Shown here in pieces: positions 43,049 to 51,533 of a stretch of DNA of 52,088 bases. The DNA comes from Bacillota bacterium (GTDB taxonomy: Bacteria; Bacillota; Bacilli; Alicyclobacillales; SLC66). Position 1 is the stretch's first letter, and the number at the start of each line of letters is the position of its first letter. Below the pieces are notes generated by a model. The model saw nothing but the letters and a program-made list of their open reading frames with translations. It ran no database searches and was not told the DNA's origin. The stretch spans positions 1 to 52,088 of the forward strand of contig JAJZEE010000012.1 in assembly GCA_021805735.1 (NCBI GenBank), written 5' to 3'. The translations under genes and the position numbers were made by a program.

Positions 43049-43910
43049 CAAATCGGGCACCAGTTCCATTGATCGCTACCTTGCCCAGCATCCGGAAGTC
43101 TATTTGCCTGCCAAGAAGGAGGCGCATTACTTCGCGTTGCCAAGCTTTCCGCCCAGGTTCAACGGACGCGGAGACGAGGGCATGAACACCGAGACGATCG
43201 GCTCAAGAGAGCGCTATGAAAGCCTGTTTGACGCCGTGGGCAATGAAATCGCAATCGGCGAATCGTCGGCGTTCTATCTCTATTATCCCGGTACGGCAGA
43301 GCGCATCCACGCTGAAAATCCGGACATGAAGATCGTCATCGTTTTGCGAAACCCTGTGGACCGGGCCTTTTCCGCCTACATGCACCTTGTGCGCGATGAA
43401 CGGGAAACGTTGTCTTTCGAGGACGGATTGCGAGAAGAGCCCAACCGCAAGCGTCTGGATTATGAGCCGCTGTGGCTGTACCGGGAACTGGGCCTGTACA
43501 CGGAACAGGTGCGCCGCTATCTGGACGTGTTTGGACGGGAGCAGGTGAACGTCATCATCTATGATGATTTCAGCCGCGACAACAGAGCCGTCATGTCCGA
43601 ACTGTTTGCATTCCTCGGCGTCAACCCGCGCTTTGCCATTGACAGTTCCATTCGCTACAATGAATCGGGAATGCCAAAATCCAGGGCGTTATTCAACTTC
43701 GTCACGAAACCCAACGCGTTAAAGGAAATCGTCAAGCCATTTGTGTCGGCGGCCCTTCGGGAGCGACTGGGCAACCGCGCGAAATCCATGCTCCTCGAAA
43801 AGACGCAGATGCATCCGGCAACCCGCGCTTCCCTTAAAGAGTTCTACGCCGCCGACATCGCACAGCTGCAGATCCTACTGGAACGCGATCTGTCCGCCTG
43901 GCTGCGCTAA
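43017..43910 (+). CDS. PAPS-dependent sulfotransferase
   Basis: A 297-aa protein of the Sulfotransfer_1/heparan-type family. The 5'-phosphosulfate loop AAKSGTSSIDRYLAQHPEVY and the 3'-phosphate site VLRNPVDRAFSAYMH are intact, with KKEAHYF and a conserved GESS block. It transfers sulfate from PAPS to an acceptor that cannot be named; glycans or lipids are typical for this type. ATG 43017 follows GGGAGG by 7 nt. Last gene of the cysC-sat-nrnA run (82-bp gap), so it is the likely consumer of the PAPS made there. Confidence 0.9.
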   Translation: MLPNFLVVGAAKSGTSSIDRYLAQHPEVYLPAKKEAHYFALPSFPPRFNGRGDEGMNTETIGSRERYESLFDAVGNEIAIGESSAFYLYYPGTAERIHAENPDMKIVIVLRNPVDRAFSAYMHLVRDERETLSFEDGLREEPNRKRLDYEPLWLYRELGLYTEQVRRYLDVFGREQVNVIIYDDFSRDNRAVMSELFAFLGVNPRFAIDSSIRYNESGMPKSRALFNFVTKPNALKEIVKPFVSAALRERLGNRAKSMLLEKTQMHPATRASLKEFYAADIAQLQILLERDLSAWLR

Positions 43911-43963
43911 ATTCGAACTGCGGAATCTTTGAACGGTGAATTTTGATGTTGCGCCCAGAATCG

Positions 43964-43993
43964 CGGACAAAGTCACTGGAGATGCCGTACAAT
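43964..43993 (+). promoter_or_regulatory. Possible sigma-A promoter for the small gene at 44032
   Basis: CGGACA (43964-43969), 18-nt spacer, TACAAT (43988-43993). The -10 ends 38 bp before ATG 44032. Confidence 0.45.
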
Positions 43994-44031
43994 AGTGATG
44001 ACCATGATGAGTTTGTGTGTGGGGGTTGATC

Positions 44032-44295
44032 ATGAACACGAAAGCACGGAGACAGCGACGGAAGATGATGCGGGAAGGCAGACCCGACCCGACGCTGTTG
44101 CGAAACGAATGGAATCGCAAGCCGCAAACGCAGGTGGTTCCGAACCGCAAGGCAGAGCAGCGCCGATCCTGTTGCCGCAATCGAGGCGAGGACGGCGCTG
44201 TTCCTTTTGTCGCGGTCATCTGCCCTGTTGGTGCAAGAGCCAATCACCAAACATGGGCTCGACAAGATGATACTCGCCGCGCCCCTCTCCTTTGA
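44032..44295 (+). CDS. Small basic protein of unknown function, 3' end uncertain
   Basis: Up to 87 aa. The first 45 residues are strongly basic and regular (MNTKARRQRRKMMREGRPDP, then KPQTQVVPNRKAEQRR), which looks like a real small conserved protein. After about residue 60 the composition changes and the frame runs 80 bp into the convergent AAA ATPase gene, so the original 3' end may have been replaced when the accessory DNA to the right was acquired. ATG follows GGGGGTTGATC. No function can be given. Confidence 0.55.
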   Translation: MNTKARRQRRKMMREGRPDPTLLRNEWNRKPQTQVVPNRKAEQRRSCCRNRGEDGAVPFVAVICPVGARANHQTWARQDDTRRAPLL

Positions 44296-45349
44296 CGATG
44301 ATCGATAGCCGTATCAGATTCTGGATGGCCTTCGTCACAACTGAACCGGAGATCGGCAGGGAATACGGCGCCGCTCCCTCTACCAATGCGGCAAATACGG
44401 TGTCCGCATGTCGAAATCGATGCAGTTCCTGCCACTGAACATCGTAAATGGATTGCAGATGCCTCATGGCCTGCTCATACGCATAATCCACCACATCGGC
44501 TGTAATGGTGGTTAAGTGATGCAGGTTCGCATGCAAATGCGCGTTGTAAGCGACGGCCATCAAACAATACGGGTGCCCCCCCGTACGGTCCATCATGAGT
44601 CGAAAGGCGGGATCTGTGAAGTGCATCCGGAAATCCACAAACCGTTTTGACAAATAGTCGTGCCAAGCCTCTGCCGGAATCGACGGTAATTCCATCATAG
44701 TGGCAAACCGATAAAACGCCTGCCCCCGATCCGCAAAAATGGTTTGCATCAGCGTGGTCTGGCTGCCCAAAAACAGATAGACCGTATGTGTTTGCCGCTG
44801 CAAGAGCGCCCGCAACCGCTGCAGAAGCGCCTGTCCGCCAAGGCGTTCCATCTCCTGAAACTCGTCCAACAGAATGACCATCCGGCGATTGTCGCGTTGC
44901 GCTAAACTTTCCGCCAAGGAAATGGCCATCTCAAGTTGCTCCAACGGATCTGTCTCTTCGCGTCCCAAAGATAAGCCCAATTCTAAATCATGGATTTGTG
45001 CGCGGATCTCCGCTTGACCGATCAGGGTTCGCAATCCACGCATCGCCCGAATCGCCTGTCCCAGTACACCGGTGCGGTTTTCCAACACGGATTTCATCAG
45101 CTTTGCAGCAAACTCATCGATGCCGGTCACATAAAAGAGGTCGACGCTGGCTGTGTATGCCCCTGTATCGCGCATTCGCCGCAATACTTCATGAGCGACA
45201 CTGGACTTCCCGATTCGCCTGGGACCTGGCAGCATGAGACTGTGGCCGTCCGACAGACGCTGCTGCATTTCTGCCAGAAATTCTCGACGATCCACAATAT
45301 CACCTGATGTCACCGGCCGACCAAACGGAAAGATCGATTCTACGCTCAT
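44216..45349 (-). CDS. AAA ATPase (archaeal-type ATPase_2 / STAND-like)
   Basis: The protein has 377 aa. Walker A PGPRRIGKSSVAHE near residue 42, Walker B MVILLDEFQEM, sensor-like FLGSQTTLM, then a helical and winged-helix C-terminal part (VVTKAIQNLIRLSIIVKGEG). This is the AAA family often found alone in mobile or defence-rich regions of bacteria and archaea; the function is not established. ATG 45349 follows GGAGGGAAGTCA. An IS4-type element ends 72 bp upstream of its start. Confidence 0.85.
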   Translation of the reverse strand: MSVESIFPFGRPVTSGDIVDRREFLAEMQQRLSDGHSLMLPGPRRIGKSSVAHEVLRRMRDTGAYTASVDLFYVTGIDEFAAKLMKSVLENRTGVLGQAIRAMRGLRTLIGQAEIRAQIHDLELGLSLGREETDPLEQLEMAISLAESLAQRDNRRMVILLDEFQEMERLGGQALLQRLRALLQRQTHTVYLFLGSQTTLMQTIFADRGQAFYRFATMMELPSIPAEAWHDYLSKRFVDFRMHFTDPAFRLMMDRTGGHPYCLMAVAYNAHLHANLHHLTTITADVVDYAYEQAMRHLQSIYDVQWQELHRFRHADTVFAALVEGAAPYSLPISGSVVTKAIQNLIRLSIIVKGEGRGEYHLVEPMFGDWLLHQQGR

Positions 45350-45421
45350 TGACTTCCCTCCACAGGTGCTATCAACGACACTATTCATGTCTATTATATA
45401 CCTGATCAAGAGCAATTATAG

Positions 45422-46943
45422 CTCAACTTTAGCAGAGAGAAATCTGTAGCCACGCCTTATAGCACAACGACTTGCACTGCTTCAAGTATTGGCGTTGACA
45501 AATGAAAAGCACCGCTTCCTTTGGCATAGTAAATGCGTCCAAACACTACTGTACCGGAAGAGGTGCCCTCCTACATGATAGGTCATAAAACGGAAAACAA
45601 CAATCCATTGCCACTCGAAATCCGCCCTGCCTTTGAAGAACTCAAGGTCCTTAAGCATTTGCGCAATGCGGGTATTACCAAGAGGTTTGGTTTTACATGC
45701 TCCTACCTTTTCCAGCTTGTGTTCGTGCTCATCATTTTCCACCACCAAAACTGGTTTCAGATCCTTGAAAGTGAGAGGTCAGAATCGTTTCCTGGAAAAG
45801 ATGCTGTGTATCGTTTTCTCAATCACTCTGGATTTGCTTGGCGCCGATTTCTCTCGAATCTCAGTGCGCAAGCCGTGAACAAAACCAATTCCCTGACGTC
45901 CAGCAAACGTGTGAGTGCATTCGTCGTTGATGACTCCATGTACGAACGAAACCGGAGTAAATCCGTGGAACTCCTGGCACGCTTCAAAGATCACGCCCGA
46001 AACTGCTACTACAAAGGGTTTCGCATGTTAACGTTCGGCTGGTCGGACGGGCATACATTCATCCCTGTTGATTTCTCCCTCCTCAGTTCCGTTAAGTCGC
46101 AGATTCAGGGCCTGAGCCATTCCATTGATAAACGCACACATGGGTACAAGAGGAGGATGGAAGCCCTCCGTCCGGCCCCTGAAATCATCCCCGCCATGCT
46201 GGATCGGGCCTTGGCTGCTGGAATGAGCGCATCCTATGTCCTTATGGATAGCTGGTTCACATACGCTCCGCTGATACGGGCCGTGTTGGACCGAGGGCTG
46301 GACGTCATTGGCATGGTCAAGGCGGACAACAAGCGATACCTGCTGAACGGACGGCGCTTATCCTTGCAAGAACTGTACTACGTTGCCACGCCCGTTATGT
46401 GTCCACAGAAGAAAGGCATTCTACGGTCCATACATACTCAACTGAGCCCAGGCATTCCGATCCAGATCGTGTTCGTTCGTCACAGAAGCAACAAGAAGGA
46501 ATGGTTGGCCATCCTATCCACGGACACGACCCTGACAGTCGAAGAAATCATACAGATTTACGGCATCCGATGGGACATTGAAGTCTTCTTCAAATGCACC
46601 AAGTCGTTGCTGCGCCTACAGAAAGAGTTTCAAGGGCGCTCCTATGACATGCTCGTTAGCCATACGACGATTGTCTTTTCACGGTACATTCTACTGGCTT
46701 GGCAGCACCGCCAAAGTACAGATGACCGCACGTTGGGGAATCTATTTCTAATATTGTGCGACGAAGTGAGCGAATTGGACTGGGCCGTCGCATTGAGTCA
46801 ATTGGTTGAACTAGTCAATGATATTTCCAAGAAGACGAGCAAACGATTCTCAAAATTAATTCGCAGTCAACTACAGCAGTGGATCGACGGATTGCCTAGC
46901 TATATCAAGGCATATCTCCCTGTTTTGGCATGCGAAAGTTGAG
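45422..46943 (+). mobile_element. IS4-type insertion sequence, apparently complete
   Basis: A 1522-bp element bounded by terminal inverted repeats CTCAACTTT-GCA: left end at 45422 (CTCAACTTTAGCA), right end the reverse complement of CTCAACTTTCGCA ending at 46943. The transposase stop codon lies inside the right repeat. The flanking bases (AATTATAG on the left, TTCAATAG on the right) do not form an obvious target duplication, so the insertion may be old or the flanks rearranged. Confidence 0.8.
45533..46942 (+). CDS. IS4 family transposase
   Basis: A 469-aa DDE transposase. First Asp in FVVDDSMYERNRS, second in VLMDSWFTYAPLI, and the IS4 signature YGIRWDIEVFFKCTK with catalytic Glu (Y-x2-R-x3-E-x6-K). 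The N-terminal domain is the usual helical DNA-binding part. No frameshift is seen, so the element may be active. The ATG at 45533 is taken; one 14 codons later has AAGAGG upstream. Confidence 0.92.
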   Translation: MRPNTTVPEEVPSYMIGHKTENNNPLPLEIRPAFEELKVLKHLRNAGITKRFGFTCSYLFQLVFVLIIFHHQNWFQILESERSESFPGKDAVYRFLNHSGFAWRRFLSNLSAQAVNKTNSLTSSKRVSAFVVDDSMYERNRSKSVELLARFKDHARNCYYKGFRMLTFGWSDGHTFIPVDFSLLSSVKSQIQGLSHSIDKRTHGYKRRMEALRPAPEIIPAMLDRALAAGMSASYVLMDSWFTYAPLIRAVLDRGLDVIGMVKADNKRYLLNGRRLSLQELYYVATPVMCPQKKGILRSIHTQLSPGIPIQIVFVRHRSNKKEWLAILSTDTTLTVEEIIQIYGIRWDIEVFFKCTKSLLRLQKEFQGRSYDMLVSHTTIVFSRYILLAWQHRQSTDDRTLGNLFLILCDEVSELDWAVALSQLVELVNDISKKTSKRFSKLIRSQLQQWIDGLPSYIKAYLPVLACES

Positions 46944-47324
46944 TTCAATAGGATAGTATGCAGAGAGAGTATACTAGACACACAAGTTGATTTAATAGAT
47001 TGACTTTTCAACACACTACATATAAATTATTGTGTCAATGACTAAAAATGGATTTGGTGTCGCGATCGCAGTGACTCATAGTATGCTTGATGAAAACATT
47101 CGTTGCGCCTGGTTCTCTTTGATCCGGTCCAACGCCATTGCCAGCATTGCGCACAGCACCAACCGCCAAGGCGCCTTCATCTTTGCGCACCCCGGATCGG
47201 ATGAGCGGGAATGAAGTGCGTTCTCCAAGTGCCGGAGAAATCCTAGCCTATCCGCCTGCCTGTTCCTGTACGGCATTGGCGGATTTCCACCCGTTTGTGC
47301 ACTATCAAGTGCCCATGACGAGTA
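46944..47324. other. 381-bp stretch between the IS and the methyltransferase gene
   Basis: No intact gene. It is AT-rich next to the IS, then contains a short transposase-like remnant on the minus strand (47076-47276). Confidence 0.5.
47076..47276 (-). pseudogene. Possible transposase C-terminal remnant
   Basis: A 66-codon frame containing KMKAPWRLVLCAMLAMALDR followed by IKENQAQRM, a pattern like the C-terminal end of several DDE transposases. No catalytic residues, no ribosome site and no continuation upstream are seen. The call rests on this short resemblance next to a real IS. Confidence 0.35.
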
Positions 47325-48335
47325 CTAGACTATTCGAACGGACACTTTCCACACATCGTTTTCACGTTGGAGGACAGGTCTTAGTCTATCCATACCAAGT
47401 CTACCAGTTGCACGCCACTCTTCAATCCACTCCAAGAGGATCTCCGTTGCATGTTTGTTGCCTGCCTGTGCGTACCCTGTTCCGAATAACGATAGCACCG
47501 CCAATCCATCTGCATCACTGTAACCAAGACTTAACCCCATCGACTTTGTATATATAATTGTAATACCATGTGGACGTTTAGCTAGGAGAAAAGCCCGATA
47601 ATCCCACGGATTTTCCTCAGGAAGTAATAAGAGGTTGCCCTGAACCGAGATTCCTTCAAGTAAATGCGTAAACCTTCGAACAGACGATTCCGATTGTCGC
47701 GCCCATTCGGCGCTTCCCCAAGTAATTGGTATTTCGTTTTTTGTGATGATTACGTCGGCTAAAGGCTTCAAAGGCAGTGGTTCGCTTAACATCGGTATGA
47801 AGGAGCCGACGATCACTCTTTCACCAGCCAACATTTGCTCTTTCTCCATGCGAACTTTGACCACAAGCGTGCTCCCCTCAAATGGTAAGATCTTTATTGG
47901 CAAAACCATAATCGCATCTTCCATCGTTTGGTTACACCAAGCAACGGGAATATGATCCGCTGTACACCAAGCGACAATACGATTGAAGGAAGGGTTCCCA
48001 CTATATCCATTTCGACCATCACTCACAAAAGCATTCACATTGCTCAAACCTTGCTGTGCGAACAGTCTTTGAGCGCGATCAATCAAGTGACTTTCAATGT
48101 CCAGCGATACTACACTGCCTTGGTCACCCACTAGAGTCGCCAGTAGGGCGGTACTATACCCAGAACCAGTTCCTATTTCAAGAACTGAATCACCTTCATT
48201 GATATCTAACAACCGCAACATGTCGTAGATCAGTTCTGGTTTCGTTGTTTGCGGAATTGGTTTTCCGTCGGGCTGTAATACAAACGAATCCCTGTTCACT
48301 TTTTCAATGACTGAGGTGAGCCGATCCACTTTCAC
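47325..48335 (-). CDS. PCMT-like SAM-dependent methyltransferase with C-terminal extension
   Basis: The protein has 336 aa. The N-terminal 190 residues are a protein-L-isoaspartate methyltransferase fold: IPQTTKPELIYDML, SAM-binding VLEIGTGSGYSTALLATLVG and VVSLDIE. The other 145 residues form an unrecognised extension. Housekeeping Pcm is about 210 aa, so this belongs to an extended type; some such proteins act on RiPP precursor peptides, but I see no precursor or lanthipeptide synthetase here. GTG 48335 follows GAGGAAAGG by 8-9 nt; the frame upstream is not similar to anything. Confidence 0.75.
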   Translation of the reverse strand: MKVDRLTSVIEKVNRDSFVLQPDGKPIPQTTKPELIYDMLRLLDINEGDSVLEIGTGSGYSTALLATLVGDQGSVVSLDIESHLIDRAQRLFAQQGLSNVNAFVSDGRNGYSGNPSFNRIVAWCTADHIPVAWCNQTMEDAIMVLPIKILPFEGSTLVVKVRMEKEQMLAGERVIVGSFIPMLSEPLPLKPLADVIITKNEIPITWGSAEWARQSESSVRRFTHLLEGISVQGNLLLLPEENPWDYRAFLLAKRPHGITIIYTKSMGLSLGYSDADGLAVLSLFGTGYAQAGNKHATEILLEWIEEWRATGRLGMDRLRPVLQRENDVWKVSVRIV

Positions 48336-48448
48336 TCTCAACACCTTTCCTCTCGTTAGCGCAGTAAATAAATGATACCAGAATTTAGATCTCCTGCATG
48401 AAAAGTTCCCATCCCTCATTGTCGCAAAACCGCTTGTGATCCCTCGGA

Positions 48449-48727
48449 TTAGGCATGGATCAGACTTACTACGGCATCCTGATTTGCCTGCATCGCGACC
48501 TTGAGCACATAAGGGAAGTGCGCGCGCCGATTAGGGGAGTGGAAATAGAGACGAAAGTTGTCGGTCAAATATTCCTCGGCGTATTCAGCCAAATTGCTGG
48601 CCAAATCGGCAATGACCTCTTGTTCCGTAGCGCCGGTTGCCACGATATCATTGATTTCTTGAAGCGTTCCCACGTAATCTCCATGTTCGTCCTGCCGGAT
48701 GTTGGCGGGATTCACCGGAATACGCAC
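48449..48727 (-). CDS. HicB-like small protein
   Basis: A 92-aa protein with a HicB/RNase-H-like fold pattern: DEHGDYVGTLQEINDIVATG, then an acidic helix ATEQEVIADLASNLAEYAEE and SPNRRAHFPYVL. HicB proteins are usually antitoxins paired with HicA, but no HicA gene is adjacent, so it may be an orphan or a different family member. The GTG at 48727 has GAGG 8 nt upstream and leaves a 16-bp gap to the DinB-like gene; longer starts would overlap that gene. Confidence 0.6.
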   Translation of the reverse strand: MRIPVNPANIRQDEHGDYVGTLQEINDIVATGATEQEVIADLASNLAEYAEEYLTDNFRLYFHSPNRRAHFPYVLKVAMQANQDAVVSLIHA

Positions 48728-48743
48728 ACTTGTTACCTCGGCG

Positions 48744-49253
48744 TTATCTGGTATCTCTCTCGATAATGGCTCGTAAGTTTCGCTCGTTGAGTCCATGTTG
48801 CGCAAACTGGAATGCAATGCCTGTCTTGGTCTGTGTCCGATCTACGATTTGCCCCAGGTGATAACTCGTGTGTTCGACGAGATGGTAAATTCTATGGATG
48901 TCAACTTCTTTCGACGTATCCGCTAAAAACTCTTGAATAGTTCTTTGCCAAACAGAAAATGCTTTCTCAACTTTTTGAAGGAGTTCCTTCGATGACATCC
49001 CCAAATCGGGAAAATAGTCTTCGATCCCGCTCATGGACACGTTTCCTACTTGCTGATACTCAGCGGTATGACGGTCGACCTGCTCGCAAATATGAAACAG
49101 TATTCCGCCGACTGAATTCGCGTGATTAACTTCATGTTCCCACAATTGTTGCGTGTTTAAGGCATCCATACACTGACGAATCTTTGGAAGATGATGATCG
49201 ATCATGCGATGTATAGAGATACGTACGAACAAGTCCATTGTCGCGTCAATCAA
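48744..49253 (-). CDS. DinB-family protein
   Basis: The protein has 169 aa. The four-helix DinB/YfiT-like metalloprotein pattern shows in NSVGGILFHICEQVDRHTAE and HLVEHTSYHLGQIVDRTQ, supplying His ligands in the usual places. Members include thiol-dependent transferases and DNA-damage-induced proteins of unknown reaction. The TTG start has TGGAG just upstream. Upstream of the HicB-like gene on the same strand. Confidence 0.8.
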   Translation of the reverse strand: MIDATMDLFVRISIHRMIDHHLPKIRQCMDALNTQQLWEHEVNHANSVGGILFHICEQVDRHTAEYQQVGNVSMSGIEDYFPDLGMSSKELLQKVEKAFSVWQRTIQEFLADTSKEVDIHRIYHLVEHTSYHLGQIVDRTQTKTGIAFQFAQHGLNERNLRAIIERDTR

Positions 49254-49471
49254 CGCTCCATACCCCCCATTTCGTCTGATAAAATCCCCTTAACAGAGAG
49301 ACCAGTTGCCCTCTTCGACACCATTCTATGGTTACTCCTTCTCGGACAAAACGGCCTGGATGCGCAGCGACATCGGAACATCTGAACTGAATATTCATCC
49401 ATAAATCAGTTTACGAGTTTGCTCAGTTCTTGCGCCACTGGATCAGGAAAGAATCCAAATATCGTGAGCGC

Positions 49472-50080
49472 CTACAGCATGTAACGTTGATTGAACGAGC
49501 TCAGGTACGCCTTGAAGGATTCCAAATCAGTGTATACATGCGTATGAAACCCCAACTGATCCGCGACCAATGTGTTGCGCTCCTTGTCATCAACAAACAG
49601 AATCTCTTGCGGAAGGACTCCCAACCTATCTGCAGCCATCCGGTATATCGCTTCATCCGGCTTCGCCATATGCACATGATGGGAATTGATGACTATTTCA
49701 AATAAATCATAGAAATGAAAATGTCTCAACCTGCGTTCGAGATCAGCTCCTGCATTCGAAAGTGCAGCGACACGGTATTGGGCTCTCAGCGTCTGAACCA
49801 AGCATACAAGTTCTTCATCGACCTCATCGACCAGATCCATTTCATCTCGGAGTGACGCCGGAGTTCCACTGAAGGTGTCGGGCAGTCGGGACACCACTGT
49901 GGACCAGAAGTCATCTTCAACCATATCGCCACATTTGTACCCCTCCCACAAGCCTTTTGCAAAGATGGCAGAAGTCAGCACCTCCGGCGAGATTCCAAAA
50001 TTGTTCGCGAGTAACCTGTATCGTTTTTCCGACCTCAACAGGAAAACGCCGTGGATGTCAAACAGCAGTGTCGCGATCAT
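49472..50080 (-). CDS. HAD-superfamily hydrolase
   Basis: The protein has 202 aa. Motif I is LLFDIHGVFLL: the nucleophile Asp is present but the second Asp is His, as in some HAD proteins with altered chemistry. Motif II is ALSNAG, motif III Lys is in HMAKPDEAIYRMA, motif IV is ILFVDDKERN. The FDIHGV form and C1 cap place it with the YihX/epoxide-hydrolase-N-like group. ATG 50080 was chosen; the frame continues 83 codons upstream into the GNAT gene and is not coding there. Confidence 0.82.
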   Translation of the reverse strand: MIATLLFDIHGVFLLRSEKRYRLLANNFGISPEVLTSAIFAKGLWEGYKCGDMVEDDFWSTVVSRLPDTFSGTPASLRDEMDLVDEVDEELVCLVQTLRAQYRVAALSNAGADLERRLRHFHFYDLFEIVINSHHVHMAKPDEAIYRMAADRLGVLPQEILFVDDKERNTLVADQLGFHTHVYTDLESFKAYLSSFNQRYML

Positions 50081-50222
50081 GACACCGTCGCCTTCGCCGG
50101 TTCTCCAGCCCATTAGCGGCACCCCCTCGTAACGAATATCGGCGTCGTGGATATACCAGTCGGGGGCACATTCCTGGCTGGCCAAACAGGACCGTGGAGA
50201 ATGCGCAGTTGCCCCCGTTTGT

Positions 50223-50789
50223 TCAGCAAGTTCGCGGGCCAGGGGCAGGAATTTCGTTGTTGAGAGCATTCGATAAAAGCATCCAAGCCTCTTCGTCATC
50301 CGGACCGTATGAATGGGGAACAAAACCATACTTGAGATAGATGTTTACTGCTGCCACGCTGGTAGTTTGAGTAGTAAGGAAAATTTCCCGGTGTTCTTTC
50401 GCTATACCCTGCAATGCCAAAGCAACGATCCACTTACCAAGTCCCCGTCCCTGGTAGTACGGACTCACAGCCACCCAGCCAAGACGCCCCATTTTCCGGT
50501 TTGCCAATTGGCCGGACATGGCCGTAGCTGTACCGACGGCCTCTCCGGTGTTATTTTCGACGAACAGGCAACGGCCACGGAGCATGTCTGGGTCAGGAAA
50601 GTCGCTTAAGAATTGTTCCCTCGCTGCCATCTCAGATGTAAACTCTCCGGCTAGACACTCAATTTGAGCCCAAGTGTTTTCGTCTCCTTCTCGAAACCAT
50701 CGAATACGAAATCCATCTCCCAATATGGACGGCGCCGGCAAATTATCGATGTTCGGTCGAAACATGGCCACCATGAGTCGTTTCAACAA
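50223..50789 (-). CDS. GNAT-family N-acetyltransferase
   Basis: The protein has 188 aa. The acetyl-CoA-binding segment GWVAVSPYYQGRGLGKWIVA (Q/RxxGxG/A) is intact, followed by the usual NIYLKYGFVPHSYGPDD block. The substrate cannot be inferred. The TTG start at 50789 has AAGGTGA upstream. It lies 142 bp upstream of the HAD gene on the same strand. Confidence 0.88.
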   Translation of the reverse strand: MLKRLMVAMFRPNIDNLPAPSILGDGFRIRWFREGDENTWAQIECLAGEFTSEMAAREQFLSDFPDPDMLRGRCLFVENNTGEAVGTATAMSGQLANRKMGRLGWVAVSPYYQGRGLGKWIVALALQGIAKEHREIFLTTQTTSVAAVNIYLKYGFVPHSYGPDDEEAWMLLSNALNNEIPAPGPRTC

Positions 50790-50873
50790 TGTTCACCTTC
50801 GTGTTCGTTATGAAATTTCTGTTCCTGTTTGTTTGCAGCCGTTAGGAAGTTATTGGACATGTCTCTTCGCACA

Positions 50874-51284
50874 TTACCACGCGACAAAAAACGGATGCTG
50901 ACTGTCATCCAGCGCCAATTCAATACGCTGACGGAAGGTAGGCCAAGTCACCATTTCCAAGGCTTGTTCAATCGTGAAATAGCCGACCTCCAAGCTCTCT
51001 TCAGACGTTTGCGGTTCTCCGCTTATTGGTTTTCCCAACCAAATTGTGTTGACCACCCCAACAGTGACATTTTGAAATATGCCGCAGAATTTGACAATCT
51101 CAATACCGATTCCTGTTTCTTCTTTGACTTCACGAATAGCGGCTAGTTCAATGGATTCACCCTGCTCCACGACGCCTCCAGGTGGTTCCCACCCTCTTCG
51201 CGGGCCTTTGATAAGCAAGATTTCCCTGTGTGAATTCAGAACCACCACGCCCGCAGAGACGAAGTGCTTGGGGAACTCAGACAT
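50874..51284 (-). CDS. Nudix hydrolase
   Basis: The protein has 136 aa from ATG 51284. The Nudix box GGVVEQGESIELAAIREVKE-ETGI (G-x5-E-x7-RE-x2-EE-x-G) is complete. It hydrolyses a nucleoside diphosphate linked to some other group. An earlier in-frame ATG at 51323 would add 13 residues (RDYSRFFEPGSG) unlike the family start. Downstream are GNAT and HAD genes on the same strand; upstream is the TnpB-like element. Confidence 0.88.
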   Translation of the reverse strand: MSEFPKHFVSAGVVVLNSHREILLIKGPRRGWEPPGGVVEQGESIELAAIREVKEETGIGIEIVKFCGIFQNVTVGVVNTIWLGKPISGEPQTSEESLEVGYFTIEQALEMVTWPTFRQRIELALDDSQHPFFVAW

Positions 51285-51323
51285 TCCACTACCTGGTTCA
51301 AAAAACCTACTATAATCTCTCAT

Positions 51324-51533
51324 AGGTCTTTTCGACTCTTTCGAGCCCGCAGTCTTGCAGGATTCATCCGCTTGGAGGCTGCTCTCGCACCACCGAAGAT
51401 GAGCCGGACCAGAGAACGGAAAAGTCGCCCTTTCCTATGTCTGATTCGTGTTGCCATCTTCCCGGGTGTTACCCGGTCCCGATAAGATTTCCCGCCGCGC
51501 CTTTCTCCACGTGTACACGGCAGGAGCCTTTCG
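51324..51533 (-). ncRNA. Region 3' of tnpB, possible guide-RNA (omegaRNA) and element end
   Basis: In TnpB elements the guide RNA overlaps the tnpB 3' end and runs to the element boundary. Here the 210 bp after the tnpB stop (minus strand) contain short GC hairpins, e.g. CCGGGT-AAC-ACCCGG (51462-51476) and CCTGCA-AGAC-TGCGGG. No gene is visible. The boundary and any guide cannot be fixed from this sequence. Confidence 0.35.

Noticed and set aside
45409-46956. Target-site duplication around the IS4-type element
   Set aside because: The bases outside the two terminal repeats share only a loose CAAT-like stretch and do not match over 8 or more bases.
50081-50329. 83-codon N-terminal extension of the HAD hydrolase
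   Set aside because: It overlaps the GNAT gene in another frame, and motif I of HAD proteins lies at the very N-terminus, matching ATG 50080.
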